NCBI GenBank assembly: GCA_026645575.1
Contig: JAPKMW010000008.1
Location: 62,001-126,000, forward strand
Direction of reading: 5' to 3'
Length of the DNA: 64,000 nucleotides
Source: Caldilineaceae bacterium
GTDB taxonomy: Bacteria > Chloroflexota > Anaerolineae > Caldilineales > Caldilineaceae
In this document: positions 31,379 to 40,998 of the stretch, piece after piece
Layout: each line of letters starts with the position of its first letter
Position numbering within the stretch: position 1 is the first letter of the stretch
Translations under genes and position numbers: made by a program
Notes under the pieces: model-generated
Told to the model about the DNA's origin: nothing
Databases searched by the model: none
Seen by the model: the letters and a program-made list of their open reading frames with translations, nothing else

Positions 31379-32399
31379 TTTCTTCCTGGTGCATTGGTTG
31401 GATGGTGACAAGAACGGTCGTCCCTTGCTGGGGGACGCTGGTGATCGTGAGGCGGCCACCGACTAGATCTGCTCGTTCGCGCATGGTTGTTAGGCCCAGA
31501 CCGGCCGATGAGCGCAGGGGATCAAAGCCACGGCCGTTATCGGCAACGGCAAACTGGAGACAATCGGCTTCCTGGCTGATGCGTACTGTGACCATGGTGG
31601 CCCGTGCATGACGTAAGGCATTGTTGAGCGCTTCCTGGGCAATGAAGAAGAGTTGTTCGCTCACATTGGGGGCGATCGGCGCCAGCTTGTCGCTGATCAA
31701 CAACACCGTTTCCAGTCCGGCCCGTTGCTCGACACATGCCAGCCGTTGTTGTAATGCGGCGACCAATCCCTCTTTTTCCAACAGGAGCGGGCGCAGTTGG
31801 TGGATCAGCAAGCGCATCTCTTGATAGGCTTGTTGCGCGACCTGGTGCAGTTGTCCAAAGATCGCTGCCGCCTGGGCTACTTCAAAGCGCCCCGCTGCGG
31901 CCATCATCTCCCAACTACTGGTAAGCAAAAGCAGGCTATAGAGGGACTGGGTGACCGAATCGTGCAATTCGCGACTCAGGCGCCGCCGCTCTTTCTCAAG
32001 AATCAGTCGGCGCAACTGTACATGGGTGCGAATACGGGCCAGAACTTCCCCTTCGCGGAGCGGTTCAGAGAGATAGTCGACCGCCCCTACCTGAAAGCCG
32101 GCGTCCCACTCGTCTTGGTTGCTCACATCTGCCAGCAAGATCACTGGAATGTCCTGCGTTTCTGCATTCGCTTTCAAGCGCTGGCAGAGTTCAAAACCAT
32201 CCATGTCGGGTAGCCGGAGACTAAGCAGAATCAGATCAAGGTGGGTCAAACCGGCCCGTTGATAACCTGCCTTCCCCGTTTGGGTCGCCAGCAGCGTGAA
32301 ACCGGCATGGCGTAATGTCTGCATCAGCCCATCGCGACGGTTGACGGCTGCGCCGATCATGAGGAGAGTCCCTTCGGCTGTTTTGGAAAAAGAACTCAT
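31368..32399 (-). CDS. Histidine kinase with N-terminal pseudo-receiver (REC-HisKA_3-HATPase)
   Basis: 343 residues, soluble, no membrane segment. Residues 10-130 are a receiver-like domain in which the acidic pair is replaced (LLMIGAAVN) and the phospho-acceptor position reads Ser (LILLSLRLPDMDG). A HisKA_3 dimerisation/phosphotransfer domain follows with the phospho-histidine in ELHDSVTQ near residue 147. The ATPase domain has an N box (EALNNALRHA), G1 (DNGRGFD) and G2 (GLGLTTMRER). HisKA_3 kinases pair with NarL-type regulators, and the coupled downstream gene is one. The degenerate receiver probably serves as a sensor or partner-binding module instead of a phosphate acceptor. The gene is expressed from the near-consensus promoter about 165 nt upstream. 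Confidence 0.93.
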   Translation of the reverse strand: MSSFSKTAEGTLLMIGAAVNRRDGLMQTLRHAGFTLLATQTGKAGYQRAGLTHLDLILLSLRLPDMDGFELCQRLKANAETQDIPVILLADVSNQDEWDAGFQVGAVDYLSEPLREGEVLARIRTHVQLRRLILEKERRRLSRELHDSVTQSLYSLLLLTSSWEMMAAAGRFEVAQAAAIFGQLHQVAQQAYQEMRLLIHQLRPLLLEKEGLVAALQQRLACVEQRAGLETVLLISDKLAPIAPNVSEQLFFIAQEALNNALRHARATMVTVRISQEADCLQFAVADNGRGFDPLRSSAGLGLTTMRERADLVGGRLTITSVPQQGTTVLVTIQPMHQEENDE

Positions 32400-32430
32400 C
32401 GTTACCTCGTGTCCCTACGGCTGCGGACAT

Positions 32431-32452
32431 TTTATTTTTTGAAAATGCCTTA
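32431..32452. repeat. Possible solo terminal repeat of the nearby MITE
   Basis: The stretch TTATTTTTTGAAAATGCCTTA closely resembles the right end of the 154 bp element (TTATTTTTGCGAAAGTGCC followed by TTA). No second end is visible nearby, so it may be a relic end or chance in an AT-rich leader. Confidence 0.35.
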
Positions 32453-32562
32453 GTAAGCTGTTTTACCCAAAATGGGTTATGGTAAGGATGATAGAAACCT
32501 TACAAAAATTGTGTAGACGATGTTGTGTCACTGACTAAGAGCTAAAGAATATGACGTATGCT

Positions 32563-32590
32563 ATTATAGAGAGTTGTAGTTGTTTGTCAA
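32563..32590 (-). promoter_or_regulatory. Sigma-70-type promoter of the kinase/regulator pair
   Basis: On the minus strand TTGACA (32585-32590) and TATAAT (32563-32568) are both perfect consensus boxes separated by 16 nt. They imply a leader of about 155 nt before the kinase ATG. Inside the leader GTAAGG and CCTTAC form a small inverted repeat around 32482-32504. Confidence 0.8.
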
Positions 32591-32610
32591 TAGGGGTGGC
32601 AGGCAAAAGC

Positions 32611-32632
32611 GTGACGAAAGTGTGACGAAAAT
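32611..32632 (-). repeat. 11 bp direct repeats just upstream of the promoter
   Basis: GTGACGAAAGT and GTGACGAAAAT follow each other head to tail, with a weaker third ATGACTGG. The period is 11 bp, about one helical turn, and they end about 20 bp upstream of the -35 box, the usual place for an activator site. Confidence 0.45.
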
Positions 32633-32984
32633 ATGACTGGCGTGTGATCACTATGCCGTGTCGATCAATGCTGCTAACCATTGATTTAACTTTTCAATTT
32701 GATATGCGCGGATCAGCCGCCATAGCTCGCTGGCAAATGGTTCCAAGGTGGGATCTTGGCGGAGCAGAGCTTCGGCCTGCCGGCGCAATTGCCGTTGCCC
32801 GTGGGTCAACAGCGTCGTTAAGAGCGCCACTGATGACAGCGGGTAGGTGACAGGCATTACTGCTGCTACGTCAATTGCTGGCGGTAATGGCCCCGCCGAC
32901 AGGGCAGGGGCAGGTGCAAAGAGCCACTCCACACCCAACATCTGCTGCAATATTGTCAGCAACTCGTTAAGCACAATGGGTTTA

Positions 32985-33138
32985 GGCATCCTCACCAAAA
33001 TAAATATCCAGTGTAAGGGCATGAACGCTTGAAAACGGACGGGCGATTGCCACGAACTTGGCAAACTGATCTCCCCGTCCGTTTTCAAGCGTTCATGCCT
33101 CTACGATACGTGTAGATACTTATTTTTGCGAAAGTGCC
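32985..33138. mobile_element. 154 bp MITE with TAA target duplication
   Basis: The element lies between two TAA (TTA on plus) copies at 32982-32984 and 33139-33141. Removing it with one copy restores the codons for AFLPKPIV of the receiver domain. Its ends are imperfect terminal repeats starting GGCA (about 17 of 24 positions agree). Inside is a perfect 26 bp inverted repeat (33018-33043 with 33074-33099) around a 30 nt loop. There is no coding capacity, so mobility would depend on a transposase elsewhere. Confidence 0.85.
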
Positions 33139-33724
33139 TTAGGCAAAAAGGCATCAATGCCCGCCGCCAGGCTGCGCTGGTGATCGTGGGCGAAGACGCT
33201 GGCCGACGCCGCGATGATGGGCAGGGTGGCAAAGGCCGCTTGCGACCGCGCCTGCCGGATCAAGCTATAGCCGTCCATCCCTGGCATGATCAGATCGACG
33301 ATCAGGGCGGACGGGCGCCGTTCCTGCAAGAGCGCCAATGCGCTTGGCCCATCGGCGGCTTCCTACACCGTACAGCCCAGCCCGGTTAACAGATCGACCA
33401 GCAGGCGCCGGTTTTCCCACGTATCATCTACCACCAAAATGGTCGGCGCTGACCCGTTGATGCCGATGATCGGTTGCGGCGCCGTTGGGCGTTGTCCCAG
33501 CGGCGTCGAACCGATTAGCGCAATCTCAAACCAAAAACTGCTCCCGCGTCCTGGCGCACTCTGCACCTGTAACGTTCCGCCCATCTGCGTCACCAGCCGT
33601 TGGCTGATGGTCAACCCCAACCCCCTCCTGTCGCCGCTGTGGATCACTGACCTGACGGAACGGCTCAAAGATCGTCTGCTGCGCCTGTGCTTCGATGCCG
33701 ATGCCGGTGTCGTTGACCGCAAAC

Positions 33725-33820
33725 TTGACAAGGTGACAGGGTGAAGGGGTGAAGGGGTGCGCTTTCATTGATGCACCGTCTGTTCCCTTGTCACCCGGCC
33801 ACCTTGTCACCTTGTCAGGC
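33725..33820. repeat. Inverted short-word repeat inside the kinase pseudogene
   Basis: The arms are built of 8-mers (GGGTGAAG and CACCTTGT words) facing each other around about 40 nt. In the ATPase frame it adds a low-complexity loop (KTPDKVTRWPGDK onward) just before [12 protein letters not shown], where related kinases have none. It looks like a palindromic repeat inserted in frame before the gene decayed. Confidence 0.5.
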
Positions 33821-34986
33821 GTTTTGGTGTCGGCCAGGCTGACCCGGAGCGTGATCGCGCCTTGGTCGGTGAATTTGACTGCGTTGTTGAGTAGGTTGAT
33901 CAAGACTTGCCGCAGGCGCGTTTCATCGGCTTGGACATAGGTGGGTAGGTCGGCGGCAAATTCCTGGCGGAACACCAACCCCTTCTCTTCGGAGCGAAGG
34001 CGGAACATGTCGCTGATCTGCGCCAGGAAAAGCGGGAGATGGAAGTGGGTCGGCTGTAGTTCAAGTTGGCCCGTTTCAATGCGTGCTAGATCGAGAATAT
34101 CGTTGATCAACCTGAGCAGATGTTGACCACTCTGCTCAATGATGCGTAGCCCATCTAAGGTGGGCGCGTTGCGCTGCAAAAGATTCGCATAGCCAAGAGT
34201 GGCGTTAAGCGGGGTGCGTAACTCGTGACTCATATTGGCGAGGAAGACACTTTTGGCTTGATTGGCGATTTCGGCAGCCTCTTTGGCGGTGCGCAGTTCT
34301 TCGGTCCGTTCCCGCACTCGATCTTCCAACGACAGGTTGAGTTCATGACCTGCCGTGTGCCTTGCACCAGCGCCTGCAACGGATTGACCAGATTGACGCG
34401 AAAAAAGAGGGGAAAGCCCAAGAGTACAATCAGTGTCGAGATGGTGATCAGCCAGGCCAGAGGCCGCATCTGTTGATGCAGATAACGGCGAAAGTCCAAG
34501 AAGCGGTTTTCGATCAGCGCTTGCTCTGGCGCACCAATGATGGGTTCATGGCCGGACAAGGGCGCCTTATAGAGCAATTCCGTATAGGGAACGAGCCAGA
34601 ACTGCCCAAAAGCAAGGATCAAGAGGGCCAGACCAGCCATCACCTGACCAGAAGGCGATAGAACGTCCGCAACAACGTCATCTCATGCTGGATCTGCGCC
34701 AGGGAAAAGGGCAGATAGTAGGCAAATTCGATCATCAACAGATCCGTGACTTGAATCGAAAGCCAGAGACCCAGCCGCAGGACAATATGCAGCGGGTGCG
34801 GCGGGATGAGGCTGACCAGCCCCAAGAGACAAATCACCGTCCCTAGCCTACCGCTGATCATGCCTCAAAAAAACGGGTGGACGCCGATTTTTTCGGCAAA
34901 GTGAGCAAATAACCGATCGCCGCCAACAGCAAAAGGCATTGAGTAAGTAGACTGATTGCATTTTGGTTGAGATAAAACTGCGCCAT

Positions 34987-35295
34987 GCTCCCTTCCTTTT
35001 GCGCGTGTGATCTTGAGACCGTCTGTAAATATGCTTGACTGATTATGCCATAAATGGCAGCAAAGGAGAGCGTAGGCCGCAGCGCCAGAACGATGTAAGA
35101 TAGGCTGAACTGAGCAAGCAGGGCTTTTGTGGATCAGCTTTTTGCATAAGGAGGAGATACGGTAAAGCGCCGATGGCAAGGCCGTGATGCTTCGCTATGA
35201 TCGTAAGGTCGTTGCGGACGTGACAGGTAGCGCGCTCGCAATGGCGCCATTGCCGATCAACCACAACACACAGACCAATCCTTGGACGTTCATCT
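34987..35295. other. Divergent intergenic region
   Basis: This stretch lies between the broken kinase (minus) and the large secreted protein (plus). It contains a 14 bp dyad TGCCAT-AA-ATGGCA at 35046-35059 that could be an operator. I see no confident promoter boxes for either gene. Confidence 0.35.
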
Positions 35296-38200
35296 ATGCT
35301 CAATCGCCGCCTTCTCCCTGCGTTTCTCGTGACGCTTGCCTTGTCTTGCGCACTTCTTCTCTCTTTTGCCAATTTTTCTGCTTGGGGTAACGACCATTCA
35401 ACCGGCTCCAACCGCGTGACAACCCTGTCATCGACGGTTGTCACCGCCACGATTGCGCCGGAAATTTACGGGTTGGCCGGACCAGACCCAGTCAACTGTA
35501 GCGATGCCACCTACTTGGCCGCAAAAACTGCACTTGACCAACAGCGGGCAACCTGGTTAGCGACAGTGGCGGCGACCCTGCCGGGCGCCGTCGCTCTCCC
35601 AGCCTGGGTCAGCGGCCCGTCGGGTACAGCCGTCAGCGCACCCTACCCAATCACCCAACCCGACGGTTTTGCCATGACCATCACGCCGGTTGATCTCGCG
35701 CCGGCTTGGGGCCTTCAAAGCGGCTCGGCAGCAACCGGCGTGCCGGCCTATGACAGCGTGCAGATCAACGGCAGTCCCAGTGGCTGCACCATGCAGGATA
35801 ACGCGCCCAAGCCATCATCCACTGTTGGCGGCGACTATTACTTTAACCAATTGAGCAATGCGCGTGGCTTAAATGGCCTGCTCTTTAGCTTTAGTGAACC
35901 GGTGCAAGCCTTTGGCGCCTTTTTCGGGGATGTTGAGACCAGTTACCGTGGCACAATGGCCTTTCTCCGCTTGTTGGATGCCGATGGCACGCTTGTCGCT
36001 GACTTGCCCATTAGTTCAACTTTGGGGCTTACTGGGGGTATTGGCGCAGAAAATGCGGTTTGCGACCAGAGCAATGCGCCGGATGTTCATGTCACCGCAC
36101 AAGGGCTGGCCCCAGGCTGCGGCAACGGCTCGACCCGCTGGATCGGCTTTCGTTCGGAAACGCCCATTGCCAAAGCGCTGGTTGTCGTCGGTGATAATGA
36201 TGGGTTGCCCAATGGGCGTGGCCTGACTGAAAAATTGAGCGTCATGGGCGCGACTGTGTTGCGGGTGCTGCCACCGGCCGAAGTGACCATTGCCAAGCAG
36301 GCCCCTGTCACTGTAACCGTCGGCACGCCCTTTTTGTACACCATTATCATTTCTAACACGAGTAGCAACCTGGCTGCCGGTGTTGTTGTCACCGATAGCG
36401 CACCGGCAGGGATTACGTTCAACAGCGTAAGTGGCGCCGGTTGCACCTTAGCGGCTAGAGCTGTCATTTGTCATCCTGACACCCTTGCCGCCGGTGCCGC
36501 AACAACCATTACGGTGCAGGCAACGGCTCAGGTGACAACTGTGGTTACTAATATCGTCGTTGTCACCGCTACCAATGATAGTGATGGCAATAACAATCAG
36601 GCAAGCGTGACGGTTACACCTGCTGCCGCCCCGCCGGTTAACTACTGCGCCACCCCCTTGCCTACTGGCGGACCATTGCTGGTCATCAACGAAGTGTTAT
36701 ACAATGAACTGGGTAGCGACGGTGACGAATGGGTTGAACTCTATGTCACCGCTCCCATCGCCGCTGGCGCGCAATTTTTCCTCTCGGACAATGAAAGTGG
36801 TAGTGGCGGCTTCAACCGCCTCATCACCGCCCCCAGTGGCGGCATCCCCGCCGGTACATACATCCTTGTTCATGATGACGCCAATCCTGCCGGTGATGAT
36901 CTGGATGCGGCCGATGGGCTGCTGGAACTTTGGAACGCCGGCACAAGCCCGTCCAGCACTAGCTTACGCAATGGCGGCGGCGATAATCTCACCCTCTACA
37001 GCGGAGCAACGGCAGTGGAGGCCAACGCTATCGACTATATGCGCTTTGACAACGATGACGTCACCGATGGCACCAATGACGCGCCGCCCGCCACCGTGCT
37101 GTGGTCTGGTTTTGCCGCCGACAGCGCCGGTAACGGGCAAAGCGTTGCGCTCATTGTCAACGGGCGCGACGGCAACAGCGGCGCCGAGTGGGCGCTGGCA
37201 GGGGCAAGCGGTACGCTTGGCCTGGCTACCCCCGGCGCCAACAACAATGGGCAAATCGCCTGTAACGTTGCCATTGCCAAAACTGGCCCGGCTACCGTCG
37301 CCGTCGGCGCACCCTTTGACTATCTCCTAACCGTGCGCAACACCACCGGCGTCACCATCACCGGCGTCACCATCACCGACACCCAGCCGAACGGGGTGAT
37401 CTTCAACGCCGTGACCGGCAGCGGTTGTAACCTGAACGGTGGCGCTTTTACTTGTACAATCGGTACACTCTTGCCTAGCGCCGCGGCTGTTGTCACCGTC
37501 ACCGCCACGGCTAATAGCGCCCAGACCATCAACAACATCGCCTATGCCAACGCGATCAGTGACACCCTGCCCGCTGATAACCAGGCCAGCCATGCTATCA
37601 CCTTTCAAGCATTGGGATCGATTGGCGACTTTGTCTATCTCGACGCCAACCGCAACGGCGCGCAAGATGCCGATGAACTAACACCGCTCAATGGCGTAAT
37701 TGTCACCCTGCACGACGCCAACGACTTTGTGACCACCACCCAGACGGTCGATGGTCTCTATCGCTTTCCCCATCTTCCCGCCGGCGTCTACACTGTGACC
37801 ATTGGTAGCGCCGCTGGCTATGAATTGATCAGCGTTGGCTCCTACACCGTCAACCTGACCGCCGGTCAACGCTACACCCAGGCTGATTTTGGCTTTGCCT
37901 ATGCGACCGCGTCCGTCCAGGTGACCAAAACCGGCGCGACTGCCGCCGTTGTCGGCGATACGGTTGTTTACACCCTGACCGTGATCAATGATAGTGTAAC
38001 TACGCCGGTGCTAGGGGTGGTCTTGACCGACACGTTGCCCGCCGGTTTGGCCAATGCCCAAGTGGTCGATATACGCTGTGTGGTGATTGCCGCCGATCTG
38101 CTCTGTAACCTGGACGCCATCGCGCCGCAAGCCGCCACGACGATCACTGTGACCGCTATTGCGTCAGCCGCCGGCAGTTGGCTCAACCAGGTGGTAATTG

Positions 38201-40623
38201 CTGCTGATAATGACGTCGATGTGAGCGACAACAGTGCTGCGCTGACGACGATTATTGTCGCGCCAACGCCAACGGCTACCACCACGCCCACGCCGCCGGC
38301 GACACCATCATCCACCAGCACACCGGTCGCAACCAATACATCAACCAACATGGCAAGCGCTACGGATACCCCCACTGCCACGGCAACCGCGTCACCAACC
38401 GCAACCGACACCCCATTGCCGACGCCAACAGCCACCGCGCCAGCAACCGATACACCCTTGCCGACGGCCACAAGCACAGCAACTATGACCGCAACACCGA
38501 CAGCAACCGACATGATGACAGCAACGTCAACTGGCACTGCGACCACTACGCCCAATGTAACGGCGACCGATACCATCGAACCCACCGCCACCGCGACGCC
38601 TGAACCAACGGTGACTGTCACCACGACTGCCACGGCAACAGACGAACCCACCCCCACTGCTTCACCGACCGTTACGGATACGCTAACGCCTACGCCCGAA
38701 CCTACGGCGACCACCACCGCCGAACCCACCGTTACTGATACGCCAACCGTAACGCCGCTCCCGACGGCGACTGCCACAGTGACCGCCACAGTGACCGCCA
38801 CAGTGACCGCCACAGTGACCGCCACAGTGACCGCCACAGTGACCGCTACTGTAGCGGCAACGCCTACGGCCACAGCCACCATCACCCCTGAACCGACGGT
38901 GACAGCGACGCCCTTCCCGACCGAAACGCCCACCGTTATACCGACCGCGACAGCCATTGCGACTAGCACTCTCACTGTTACCCCCAGCGCAACGGCAACG
39001 ATTACGCCTGAACCAACCGCAACGGCGACTGACACTCCCGCCGCGGCGCCCACGGCAACCGTTGCCGAACCGACCGCAACGCCGACGGCAAGCGCAACCG
39101 CCACCCCCAGTGCGACGATCTTTGAGACACCAACGGCCACGGCCACCATGACCGCAACTGCGCTTCCAACTGCAACGGCCACGCCCAGCCTAACGCCGTC
39201 ACTGACGGCCACGCCAACCGCCACGGTTGAACCAACCAGCACCCCGTCGCTGACCCCAACTGTCACGATGACTGCGACTGCGACGCCAACTGCGACGCCA
39301 ACCGCGACGTCTACACCGGAACCAACCCTGACAGCAACGCCAACAACGACGGCTCAACCAACCGCTACGCCGACCGCAGCAAGCACTGCAACGATGACCA
39401 CGACGCCAGCGCCGACTGCCACGCTAACACCAACTGCCATACCAACGGCAACCAGCACGGCCTCTGCTACCCCCGTACCCACGCCGACCATCACGCCGAC
39501 ACTATCGCCAACAGCGACGATGACAACGGCGGCAACCGCTACGCCAACCATCACGCCGACCTTGGCAGCTACGCCCACCGGTACAGCTACCCCGACTGTC
39601 ACCAATACCGCAACCCCACCGGCAACCGCAACGACCACACCGTCCGCCACCCTTACCCCTTTGCCAACGGCCAGCCGCACGCCAACCCCAACAACGATGC
39701 CAACCATAACGGCAACCCTCACCCCGTCGCCCAGTGCAACGGCGACAGCTACCGATACTTTGACCGCCACGCCCACCCCAACAACCACGCCGACGCCGAC
39801 TGCGCTTGCCACGGCTACCCGCACGCCGTCATCGACACCACTGCCGCCACCGCCACCCACATCGACCAGCACCGCGACACGAACACCCACCGCCACTGTG
39901 CTACCAACTGCCACCCTTACTCCAAGCGCAACCGCCACGCCAACGATGACGCTAACCGTGACGCCGACTGCCACGACGTTACCAACGGTCACACCTACCT
40001 TCACCCCAACTGTGACCACCACCGCTACAGCCACCGCCACCCTAACACCCAATGCCCCAACGCCAACCGCTACCGGGACATCGCCGGCCAGCGCAACGCC
40101 TTCGCCAACCACAACCGCCACTGTCACGCCGACAACCACTGCGGTGCTGTTGGCGGACCTTGCTCTCGCCAAAAGAGCCGGCAGCGCCGTGGTCGAACCG
40201 GGGGGCGTCATTACCTACACCTTGGTCTATAGCAATGTGGGGGTGGTGACAGCCGAACGGGTCACCATCACCGAGACCGTGCCTATTCATACTGCATTGT
40301 TGATCACTCAAAGTACCCCTGGCTGGATCTGCCCAATGGGAACCGGCGCCGGCGCACGTTGCACCTTTGGCGTTGGCGATGTGGCCCCGCAACAACAGGG
40401 CATCGTGTTGTATGTTGTTCAAGTGGCACAGAATCTACCGGTAGCAAGCCAAATCCAGAACATTGCCACCATTAGCAACCGGCTGGGCGAATTGGCGACC
40501 ACCATTGGGAACAACGTGGACGCGCTGACAGTGCGCATCAGTCCGCCGACGGCGCTTGACGACGCACCGGAGCCGGTAATGGCGAATTATCTCATCTTTT
40601 TGCCAGTTGTCGCACGCGAGTGA
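35296..40623 (+). CDS. Large secreted surface protein: DUF11, lamin-tail, SdrD-B and Thr/Pro stalk
   Basis: 1775 residues. A signal peptide (basic MLNRR, then a hydrophobic core, cleavage near residue 30) starts it. An N-terminal domain of unknown type (about 50-325) is followed by DUF11-like beta repeats (about 330-445, 655-775, 875-985, 1620-1740), a lamin-tail-like domain (about 455-600, LLVINEVLYNE), and an SdrD-B-like repeat (about 775-865, GDFVYLDANRNGAQD). About 630 residues (roughly 988-1615) are Thr/Pro/Ala repeats of the TPTATATPT kind, a likely rod and possible O-glycosylation region. The C-terminus ends with NYLIFLPVVARE; a closely similar FLPLVAR lies near the end of the next gene's product, so it may be a shared sorting or anchoring motif. 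It probably forms a stalked adhesin or sheath component. The ribosome binding site is weak. Confidence 0.9.
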   Translation: MLNRRLLPAFLVTLALSCALLLSFANFSAWGNDHSTGSNRVTTLSSTVVTATIAPEIYGLAGPDPVNCSDATYLAAKTALDQQRATWLATVAATLPGAVALPAWVSGPSGTAVSAPYPITQPDGFAMTITPVDLAPAWGLQSGSAATGVPAYDSVQINGSPSGCTMQDNAPKPSSTVGGDYYFNQLSNARGLNGLLFSFSEPVQAFGAFFGDVETSYRGTMAFLRLLDADGTLVADLPISSTLGLTGGIGAENAVCDQSNAPDVHVTAQGLAPGCGNGSTRWIGFRSETPIAKALVVVGDNDGLPNGRGLTEKLSVMGATVLRVLPPAEVTIAKQAPVTVTVGTPFLYTIIISNTSSNLAAGVVVTDSAPAGITFNSVSGAGCTLAARAVICHPDTLAAGAATTITVQATAQVTTVVTNIVVVTATNDSDGNNNQASVTVTPAAAPPVNYCATPLPTGGPLLVINEVLYNELGSDGDEWVELYVTAPIAAGAQFFLSDNESGSGGFNRLITAPSGGIPAGTYILVHDDANPAGDDLDAADGLLELWNAGTSPSSTSLRNGGGDNLTLYSGATAVEANAIDYMRFDNDDVTDGTNDAPPATVLWSGFAADSAGNGQSVALIVNGRDGNSGAEWALAGASGTLGLATPGANNNGQIACNVAIAKTGPATVAVGAPFDYLLTVRNTTGVTITGVTITDTQPNGVIFNAVTGSGCNLNGGAFTCTIGTLLPSAAAVVTVTATANSAQTINNIAYANAISDTLPADNQASHAITFQALGSIGDFVYLDANRNGAQDADELTPLNGVIVTLHDANDFVTTTQTVDGLYRFPHLPAGVYTVTIGSAAGYELISVGSYTVNLTAGQRYTQADFGFAYATASVQVTKTGATAAVVGDTVVYTLTVINDSVTTPVLGVVLTDTLPAGLANAQVVDIRCVVIAADLLCNLDAIAPQAATTITVTAIASAAGSWLNQVVIAADNDVDVSDNSAALTTIIVAPTPTATTTPTPPATPSSTSTPVATNTSTNMASATDTPTATATASPTATDTPLPTPTATAPATDTPLPTATSTATMTATPTATDMMTATSTGTATTTPNVTATDTIEPTATATPEPTVTVTTTATATDEPTPTASPTVTDTLTPTPEPTATTTAEPTVTDTPTVTPLPTATATVTATVTATVTATVTATVTATVTATVAATPTATATITPEPTVTATPFPTETPTVIPTATAIATSTLTVTPSATATITPEPTATATDTPAAAPTATVAEPTATPTASATATPSATIFETPTATATMTATALPTATATPSLTPSLTATPTATVEPTSTPSLTPTVTMTATATPTATPTATSTPEPTLTATPTTTAQPTATPTAASTATMTTTPAPTATLTPTAIPTATSTASATPVPTPTITPTLSPTATMTTAATATPTITPTLAATPTGTATPTVTNTATPPATATTTPSATLTPLPTASRTPTPTTMPTITATLTPSPSATATATDTLTATPTPTTTPTPTALATATRTPSSTPLPPPPPTSTSTATRTPTATVLPTATLTPSATATPTMTLTVTPTATTLPTVTPTFTPTVTTTATATATLTPNAPTPTATGTSPASATPSPTTTATVTPTTTAVLLADLALAKRAGSAVVEPGGVITYTLVYSNVGVVTAERVTITETVPIHTALLITQSTPGWICPMGTGAGARCTFGVGDVAPQQQGIVLYVVQVAQNLPVASQIQNIATISNRLGELATTIGNNVDALTVRISPPTALDDAPEPVMANYLIFLPVVARE
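38773..38844 (+). repeat. Six perfect 12 bp tandem repeats in the Thr/Pro stalk
   Basis: GCCACAGTGACC is repeated six times without change, encoding (TVTA)n. The surrounding stalk uses many synonymous codons, so this block is a recent expansion and a likely length-variable site that stays in frame. Confidence 0.85.
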
Positions 40624-40998
40624 AATGACACGTAAGATTGTTTAAGGCTGGCCGGTGTAGGATGGATCGCCCTGTGTCAAAAAGTGTAGGCAAAAGAAGA
40701 ACGAAAAAACAATAAGAGATTACGCAATTTGTGCGATTTATCTCAATCGAATTTCCGATATACTAACAGAATCGTTATGGGCGAAACTTTCCGAACGACT
40801 GCGCGCCTTCGGAAGTTCCCGAATAATCAGTAGACCGCAACACACCCAGAAGCGCATAGACTGACTCTGGACTACGCGACTACCTGACTACGGACTACTG
40901 ATAATAGAAATGACGATCGATCAGGTGTACCTACCCTGCATGAACAACTGTAGGCGCAATCCGTCATGCCATCTTGTCACTTTCTGAGGAGTTACCCT
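40624..40998 (+). promoter_or_regulatory. Intergenic region before the giant surface protein
   Basis: A possible -10 TATACT at 40759-40764 has only a poor -35 (TTTATC about 16 nt upstream). An imperfect hairpin (CTTTCCGAA with TTCGGAAG) follows at about 40785-40820. At 40869-40900 GACTAC occurs four times with 7-8 nt spacing, a short-word repeat like others in this window. Confidence 0.35.

Larger units (their letters stand above)
32651..34986 (-). pseudogene. Broken membrane hybrid histidine kinase
   Basis: The pieces together give a full hybrid kinase. An N-terminal membrane region starts at the ATG at 34986 (ribosome binding site AAGGGAG) with MAQFYLNQNAISLL and several hydrophobic segments. 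A HAMP-like linker, HisKA (SHELRTPLNATLGY), an ATPase domain ([17 protein letters not shown]), a receiver (LIVDLIMPGMDGYSL) and a C-terminal helical tail follow. The frame is lost at about 34865 (near a run of A/T), about 34640-34660, about 34345 (just before LEDRVRERTEELR) and about 33630 (a run of G before LGLTISQ). A TAG at 33363-33365 interrupts LGCTV-EAADG, and a 154 bp element splits AFLPKPIV. Some indels could be sequencing errors at homopolymers, but the insertion and stop cannot be explained that way together. It is transcribed divergently from the large secreted protein gene. Confidence 0.88.

Noticed and set aside
38773..38844. Tandem repeats considered as a CRISPR array
   Set aside because: Units are 12 bp, contiguous, without spacers and in frame with the stalk.
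37968..40211. Long Val/Gly-rich open frames on the minus strand opposite the first Thr/Pro stalk
   Set aside because: They are mirror images of the ACN-rich Thr codons and have no start signals, domains or normal composition.
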